Of a DNA stretch of 64,000 nt, positions 23,801-32,800 are shown one piece after another. Position numbers and translations under genes: made by a program. The notes beneath the pieces were generated by a model that was given only the letters and a program-made list of their open reading frames with translations, did not search any database and was not told the DNA's origin. Within the stretch, counting starts at the first letter, position 1, and every line of letters begins with the position of its first letter. Source of the DNA: Mermis nigrescens (taxonomy: Eukaryota > Nematoda > Enoplea > Mermithida > Mermithidae); NCBI GenBank assembly GCA_036768485.1, contig JAVLUZ010000143.1, forward strand, positions 2,537,633 through 2,601,632. The letters run 5' to 3'.

Positions 23801-26800
23801 TTACCAAACATGATCTTGGAGAGGTTTGGACCAAACAGGGGCATAGGAAGGTTTTGGAAAGTCAGGTACTGTCACAGGCGATTTTGATAAAATGGAAGGC
23901 GCTGCAAGACAATTTTTAAGCTTAATGCGGAAAAAAGGCCAAAATTCTACCTGAAAACGGCTAAAATATTAAAATTTTCCAGCGCTTCGCGCCGTATTGA
24001 TAATGTTTTTGTATTTTTAAACGCTAGAAACCCACAAATTGGCTAAATTTCACTAGTGAGTGCCAAAAGCAGTTTATCGCACATAACGTGCTACTGTACC
24101 ATTTAACAGTACACTAAAATTTATGTGTAGAATGTACATTGACTTATAAAGAATGTATTTGCGCTTATCCAACCAGACCCTGTACAAAAACACTGACTAT
24201 GATTTATTGTATGACCATTCCTGGATTTCAACCTCCTCTGGCCACCTCTACCTTGCATATGGTTTGGACCCCCATAAAAGAACCCCCCAGAATTCACAAT
24301 TTTCCGAAAATTCCAAAAAGTTTCTAGAAAAAGTGTCGTTATAAGAGTTTTTAGCTTTCTAGAAAAGGTGCCGTTTTAAAAGTATTTAGCAGCTCAAAAG
24401 TGTCAAATTTTAGGCGCTTCGCGCCATATACATAGTCTTTTTTCTTTATGTTCTTCAGTTTATCCGACTTTTTTGGTTTTTCCGAATTTTTCAATGTTTT
24501 TACGCTCTCAAAATATAAAGCAACGTCAGAAACGCCAGAAAAACGATGTTTTTAACGCGTCTACGCCATTTTTAACCCCAAAAAAGGGCATTTTGAAGTT
24601 TAACCCCTCCCCTCCCGAAAATTCCCAAGCTGTGCATGTCTGATCATTACCAGCTGGCAGAAAAAGAGGCGGAGGAGGCGGTGGGGCCGGAGGCACGCTA
24701 TTATTCGGGGCAAGCCGAGCAACAGGCGGCTCGGGAGGCGGCGGAAGAGGCCCTTGTCTTGGGCTGACGCCTGGGCTTTGCCGGGCGGGGCCGGGAGGCA
24801 GCCGAGGTAACTCCCGTGACTTCTGAGTTCCAGCACTAATCGGAGAAGCAGAGCTACCAAGTGATACGCCTGTGCTCATAAGAAAGTAATACAACCATAT
24901 GTAACAAGAGTCTGGACTCTGGGGTACATATGCACATAGAAAATGAGCGGGTATTCTTTATACATGCACATATGGAGGGGTGAGAGGGATTACCCTTCGC
25001 TTAAGGGCTTGAGGGTTAGGTACTGTCGGACGATTTCGGCCCAAAATAATGTCTTTTCAAGCTACTTCGACCTTATTTACCTAATAAACACAACAACTGT
25101 ATTATACATAAATACCCGATTTCACCCCTCCCTGACCACTCTGACCTTATGCATCTATTATCCCCCTGAAGGGTTAGACAGAAAGGTATTGTCCGGCGGT
25201 TTTGAGCTGACGGAACACTTTCTGTATAATTTTTAAGGATTTCTGGAATTTTAAACCCCCTGCCGACCCGGACCATGTGCATATATGCCCAATAGTATCC
25301 TTCATCCAAAGATGCCATTCCCCAAAGTATTGAATTTTTTACCCTCCTCCTCCACCACCAATTTTAGGCCAAAACTTGCGTTACTCGGCCACTTTTACGT
25401 GCTTTTTTGCCATTTTTGTTTAAAAAATAGAGGTCATTCCCCGCTTAAAAAAGATGGCCTACTACAACCCGCCTAAAATTTTGAGACAAGTCTGAATACA
25501 ACAATGATTGTTCTAAATTATAGACATTTTCAGGTTCGTACAATAACTTTTTGGGGCAAAATAAATATTTTTACCAGTTATACCGCATCTTTTGCAAAAA
25601 AAATTTTCGAAACTGTTTCTACCAAATGTACATAATAACTACTATTGTCTCCTTACGTAGCCTACGCCAAACTCTGTAAAATTTGTAAACTTGCATAGCT
25701 ACAGATCAAGTAATCGAAAGACTCTCTGAAATCAATCTTTGTGCGGTTTCGCGAGTTCTAGTTTCATCAGCTGGTTTATGTAACGCTACTTCAGGCTGTT
25801 TGAATTTAAAATTAACTTTTCGTCCTTATGTGACATTTGATTCGTATGACGTAGACTTACCTATCGACATTTACAGACACATTCAGATAGCATCTGAAAT
25901 ACATGCAAGCCAGGGCCGTATTAGGGAAGGGGCGGGGGCGGCCGCCCCTTCCCTTGGCTGGAAAAATTTTGAAAGGTAAAATAATGCACGGAAAGATGAA
26001 AAAATTGTCAGTGTTTGACGTAAAATTTTCAAATCTTCGGCGCTTCGCGCAAGACATGATCTATTTCCCATAATTTTTGCTCAAGCGCAACCAATAAACG
26101 ACACTTTATAGCATTTTGAGTGAGAAGAAAAATTTTCGAAAAGTTTATAGTTTTATGATCTTAATGGATAGAGCGTGTCAAAAAACGTTGAAAAATGCGG
26201 TTCTTACGAGCTATCCCAATGAATTTCCAGAGATATCAATTTATGTTGGGTCCACCCCCCCCTTGGCCGACTCCTGGATACGGGCCTGATGCTAACCATA
26301 CATGCACACGACCAAAAGTTCCGAAAGGTGGTAAACGAGGGGGTTAACCGAGTTTTCTTGGGAGGGGGGGGTAAATTAGTAAGTTTTTACCTAATTGATG
26401 TCAAATTTTAGTACTTAATTGGTCGAATTTTGCTCTTCATGGATATTTATGCTTAAACTTGATTAAGTTTGTTTGAAAACAAATAACAATAAGGACGATG
26501 AAATGATCTGTAACCTCAAATAAATACGAAATAATGGAAGAAAAGTGTCTGAATAAACGAATTGAACATTCTGCTGCTCGAAAATTAAGTATTTGTACTT
26601 AAAATGATATTGTTAGTCATCGTTTGACGCTTTTTCATAGTTCGAGCAATAAGCAATAGGTTAGGTCCCAAAACGCCCTGAGGGAGTATATATGCCTTTC
26701 AAAATTACTGATAGGGATACCCCATACCCCCCAGTGTGTATGTGTGATACTAACACTTTCCGTTCCGTGTAGCACGCAATACCATAGCTTATAATGACAA

Positions 26801-29800
26801 TTTTAATTAAAACTTTAGCTCAAAAGTTAGCTAAAATAACGCCCAACTGACTGAACAAATACACGGATGAAATAAATTTGGTATAGAAAGAAAACGTGAG
26901 GCAAATTACACTTAATACTATTGTATCTTTATACGAAAGAAGACATCTACCTATAAAGCATCCTACATTTTTATTACTCAAGCAAAAAAAACTTTCTTTG
27001 CACAAATAGTGAGTAAAACTGAAAAGAGCAATAAATAGCTCATGGTTGTTCTTCTACTAAAAATATGTACTTGACGATGCAGCAACTGGTGCAGAAATGG
27101 TGGGCGCGGTACGACGCTGTTTGACTTCATTTTTCAGGGCATCAACACCACCGTGTTTGTGAACTATTTCGTATGCCAACTGGCGGTCTTTTTTACCTAA
27201 ATGTCTTGGCAATCCCATCAAGTCCAACAGAGCATTCAGGCCAACATCCAGGCTATCGGTATCTCGCTGACCTTCAGCCTTAAAGCCACCTTCCTCTGTC
27301 CATCCCACGTGTACTCGGTGCCTTAATTGTAGGCATTACATACATGTATCACAACACATGCTCAGCATGAGAATTCTAGGGAGGGAAACATAGATGCACA
27401 TATAGGAGAGGAAGTTTCACCCCCGCTTAAGGGTCAGCCAGGGAGATACTGTCCGGCGATTTAGAGCCGACAGAACGTTTTTTGCGTCCTTTTTCAGAAC
27501 AAAAGTAGTACTGAATCAAAATTAATACTTTTTTGTGGTTTTTAGTCAGAAAGCGCCCGAAATTGATCAATTTGTCTATTTTTCATTGATAAAAACGACA
27601 TGATGCAGTCATATTGGACTAAAAATGCGGTATTTTCACGAAAAAACATTTTATCATCACTTTTGTCTGAAATAGTTGAAAAGTCGACTTCGTAGCGGGT
27701 AAAACTTTTGAAATTGTCAACCGATGTCGACTCAGTTTGATATACAGCACCTAGAAAACTTCAAGAGTAAAAATGGTCAAATCAAAAATGCAAATCGAAA
27801 AATTAATCAGTAGTATGATCACATTATATTTCTAGGTATTTCCGATTTTTCACGGAAAGCATTTCTGAACAATGCCCGTTTAATAAATTGTTCCAAAAAA
27901 TTTGGGAACATTCATGACGATGTGAAAATTAGGCCACTCTATCGAGATTTACTCGAAGTTCGTCGGCAAACCGATGTCGTTTTTAGTGAATTTTGTTTTC
28001 CTTTTTTTCGATTTTGTCGAGCCAGATGCTTCAAATGAGTCAACGCTGAATTCGTTGGCTGCAAGCGAGGGACTCTGGCCAAATATCGGAGTCGATTGCG
28101 GCGGCGAACTTTTCATCGATGTTCTATTGCTAGTACCTGCGACAAAAACAAACTGAGTGCATTTTTCGCCCATTCTGCTAATGCAAACTTATAAAGATTG
28201 TACATAAATAGCAACTTATATTCCGAAATTTATGGGTTCTGTTAGGATAATTTTTCAGCACTACAGTCTATTTAGGACCTTTTGTATGGCAATAATTTTA
28301 AGTACATACATATGAAATGGCTATAAAAGTAGTTTCAATAGATTCGATCGCTATATTCGTGCACGTACAGTTTCGCGAACGTTGCTTCAGGTCAAATCAC
28401 ACTTGTACTCATATTGCATTGACAATTGTCATCTACGAATACATTTCTATGCAAGGTCTTCCTAGTCATTATATTTTTGAAAAGTGATGATTTGTGAAAA
28501 AATTTTTGTCATGCCTCCTACGTATTTTTATCTATAGGAAAATACGTAGATCTTCAATTATGTATAAGCTGCATACATAAGAAACAATTCTTTAAATTTA
28601 AAAATTCTAATTCAGGAAATTACCTTCTTTCTGATTAACATCATCACGTCTACTCTGTTCCTGCTCATATCTTTTGTTAACCTGCGCAGCGAAATAAGTC
28701 GCTTCATCCTTGCTACTGAAGTTAAGCCCGTAAACGAAGTTCTGAAATCATTAACGTTGCATACTCTAATAAAAGAAAATGATTTAGCAAAACTCTAGCT
28801 GATTGCAGTCTTAATGTTACCAAAATATGTAGCAAGTTAAGCTGTACTACACTTGTGATGAATTTAAACTATAAAAAGATCTTAGGAATCAAAGGGTGCG
28901 AAAATATACTGGCCATTAATTTGGTCAAATTATAGGATGTTTTACTCTTATCACATTTTTGATCGCCTTCGATATCTAACCAGTCAACTGTTGCTTATAA
29001 AGAATTAAACTTAAGAAAAGACGGAAAGCCATACCCTACATATACATCCAGTTATCTCGTCTTTTTGAATTGAGGTTTGTGACGGAATTTCCAACGTTAA
29101 AAGAAGTTGCATTATCATTCAAAGAAACGATCAGACAACAAATGAGAAGAAAAAGTGCATGTAGCCTGAACCGTCAATAAATGAACCCAGTGCCCCAACC
29201 CCTTTAATTCTTCACACTATGTCCTACGATCTTTTACCGCTTTGAAACGTTTATTGAAGCTGGGCGTTAGCCTTTGAATTGCTAAATGAGACATATAAGT
29301 CGGACTTCGAAGTCTGAATCCTCAGAAAGACAAGAGGAACATTTTCTGAGAAAAAACTCGGCAAAATAGAAGCGAGGTGGAACATAGTTTCCCAAGGTCG
29401 AAAGTTAGGAGGGGGTGAAATCCTAAAATTCAGGACCACTAATTTAGAGTCTAGCCGTTTTTGCAGGTCAAATATGAAAAATGGCTAGAACATCCTATTT
29501 AGCATGTTTTAATGTGAAGAACTGCATTTTTAAGTTCTTTTTGTCCCATTCTGACTACATAGTTTCGTCACTCTGTAAGTAAAAAATATAAGAATTCATC
29601 AAAAATTTTGACTTTTCAAATCATTTTAAGTCCATTCTAGGTATTTTATGGGTACAAAAAACAGAAATGTATTAGTCGGCGCGAAGCGCCGAAAACATTT
29701 CATCATCTTCGCAAAAATCATGCAGAAAATGTTTGATAGCTCAAAATCGTCCGACAGTGATTCAAGTCTCGGACCCTGAGGTGGGGGTAATACCCCCACC

Positions 29801-32800
29801 CCCCCCTCCTTTGGGAATGTGTGAGCTGGAATAAAATTGAGTTTTCTTGCAAGAGCACCTACTTCAAATCGATCAGAAATCAAAAACTTTTTTTGCTGTC
29901 TAAACGCTTCATAAACACACATTAGCTTGAAAAAGCTCACCGACTGACCTCCCTCACCGGCCGTACAGTGGACTGTACCAAAGAAAAACAACTATATTTT
30001 TTACACATAATCATATGGAGCAAAGGGAGGAAAGGACAGGGTTTTTCATTTTTTCAGAAGTGAGAACCTATCCAAAAAGGCCTCGGTTCCGATCATTAAA
30101 AAGTAAACTGAAAAAAATCAGTCCTTGATTTGATTCTAGTTGAATAACACAACGCATCTCAAGCTTTGACTATGCAATTCACAGAATAAGCACTTTTATC
30201 TCTAGGAACGACATAATATTAACAGGTAAGTGGCATATAAAAACTACATGTCACGTAAAAATTCAAACATGAGGTGCAAAATCAAACATTATGTGAAGAT
30301 ACATCATAGTTACGGTCACACATGAGCGTGGGGGTCTGCAACCCCCCATAATACCGAATACCCCTCAGAAACCAAAATAACCCCCTTGAAATTCAATTTT
30401 TGAAATTTTTCGCAATTTTTTGATGCCAATGGATAGTGCTCGATGAGAAACGTTGAAAAATGGTGTTTTTCACCATACCATTATTTTTACGACCATTTTT
30501 GACTTTTGAAAAATCTTGCACACCCCCCAGAATTTTGGGAATTTCGGTGCTGCGCCCACCTATGGTCACCGTCCCACTTTAACTGGCTTTCGTAGTTAAT
30601 TTTTATATGTAGCTTTCCAAACATAATTAAGTAAATACGCACGACTCGGAATTTAGGTTAAGCTGTCCCTAAACAAAACAAGTTAATGATTAAAGGGATG
30701 TTGCTGTAATTTAAGACTCATTTATTAAAACGGACTTTGCTTACTGACTTACATCTCCTTCAAATGTCATCAACTCTGGAGCATTTTCACTCATCTTTTG
30801 TCGGACCATAAATCCATCGTAGAAAGCTTGTTCCCATGTCATACATCCTTTCTAAAATCCATTTTATTGAAAGATAAAATAATAAAAATAAGAAATATAA
30901 TAAAAATAAGCGTGAAGAAGACATGCACAGCATGGGAATTCGGGGGCGGAGGGAAATCATAAAGTCTCTTTTTTAAGCCCAAAAATGCTGAGTACGCGTC
31001 AAAAACATCGTTTTTAAGCGTTTCTGACGATGCTCTATCTTTCTAGAGCATAAAAACATGATAAAATCTCTAAAAAATCAAGAAAAGTTGAATAAATTGA
31101 ACAAAATATAGTCAAAACACGAGTATGTGGCACGAAGCGCTGAAAATTTAACACTTTCGAGCAATGATAATGCTTAAAAAAGCACCTTTCCTACGAATTT
31201 TCAGGAAATTTTTGGAAACTTTCAAAGAATCGCGAATTCTGGAGGCGGTGAAAACTTTTCTGGGGTGGGGAAGTGAACCCTCCCCCCCAACAACTGCCTT
31301 CATAATTAAGGACGCTGACAAAATTTAATACAGAATTTAACTATGAATATTAGGCTGGCTTTTACCCAAGGATATAAGAAAATTCTAAATATTTTATGCT
31401 GTTTTTGCCCCTTGAATCTCAATTTCTCACTTTTCTCACTTAGCAGTTAGCACGTCCAAAAAAGATTTGAATCGTAGTTTTTTTAATAAGCAACGTCTAT
31501 ATGCTGCAGGAGGTTAAACTTTTTTATTGATTGCGGGAAATTTCGAATGAATAAGTAAAGAACGGCGTAAGTAATATTACAAATAAATAAGTTTGTTCTT
31601 TCCAAAATTATAATAGGTAGCGTAGCCATGATACAGGCTCACCACAATATCGTATAGCCGTAAGAAATATCCCTTTCCGCAATAGTCCTTAACGAAGCAT
31701 ATGACTCCGACCAGTTTTTTTTGCCATTCTTTAACGTTAGGCGGCTCCGCTGCCAATAACTGTACTACTCCAGTGGCTAAAGTATAATGTAAGCACACAA
31801 TTCAGTATGTAGCTTACTGCAGTAAAGATGTTAAATAAAAGGAAAGGAATGTCAAGATCGCGGTTTTTTTATCCGGCAAAAATTTCTCCCGATGTACAAA
31901 GACTTTTTAGGACCGTCTTCGTACATGTATAAAGATTTTTGGGAAGACAAAAACTGCAAAATAACTGTGTGTTCTATATAACTTTATAATGGCAGAAATT
32001 GCATTTCGAAAGGAAAAATGTCAAATTTCGGCGCGAATGAGACGATTATTAGTTTTTTGCCCTCAGAAACCCATAAATCAGCTAAACTACACTACTAAAG
32101 GTCGAACAACTCTGTTTTTACCACACTAAAATCGCCACTGTACCACGTTATAGGACCTAAAAATTTGTGTGTACAAAATGTACAAAGACTTATAGCGACC
32201 ATCTTTGTACATGTATATACAAACAGACCTTGTACCTTTTCAATATAATGTTGAATCGGAAAAAAACCAGAAAGTAGATATTATGTATTCACCTTACATA
32301 TATTTTTTAACCTGAAAGTACAATACAATAATAATAAGACCGGTTTCATTCCTCAAAGTGTCCAGTTTTACCTTAATGTGTTCGGTTTTACCTCAAAGTG
32401 TCCGGTTTTACCTTTATGTGTTCAGACTATACTAAGGCGCATAAATACAAAAGAAAATGCACCAAAACACAGGGATAGAGATAAAACCAAAAACGGGCGT
32501 AATGGTGAGGTGATTTGAGAAAGTCCATTCCATCCAACCATAAATGCACAAGGTGAGAGTTGGCAGGGGTAGGTAAAATCTCAGAAATCGGGACCAGTAA
32601 ATTTAGTCTTCACGCTTTTTTGCTCATCGAATGACAAGAGTGGTAAAAATAGTCTATATTAAACGCTTTGATGTCAAAAGACCACGTCTTTCTAGAATTT
32701 TCGTCTCTTTGCGACTATTATTTCAGTTTTACGGAAAGCACGTAGAAATTCATCGATCTGGCCAAGAAATTGTAATTCTTTAGAGCAAACTTTGACACCA

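Noticed and set aside
24600..24860. 86-codon minus-strand frame overlapping WASP exon 7
   Set aside because: Out of frame with the proline-rich exon; only the other frame joins exons 6 and 8 in phase and encodes polyproline.
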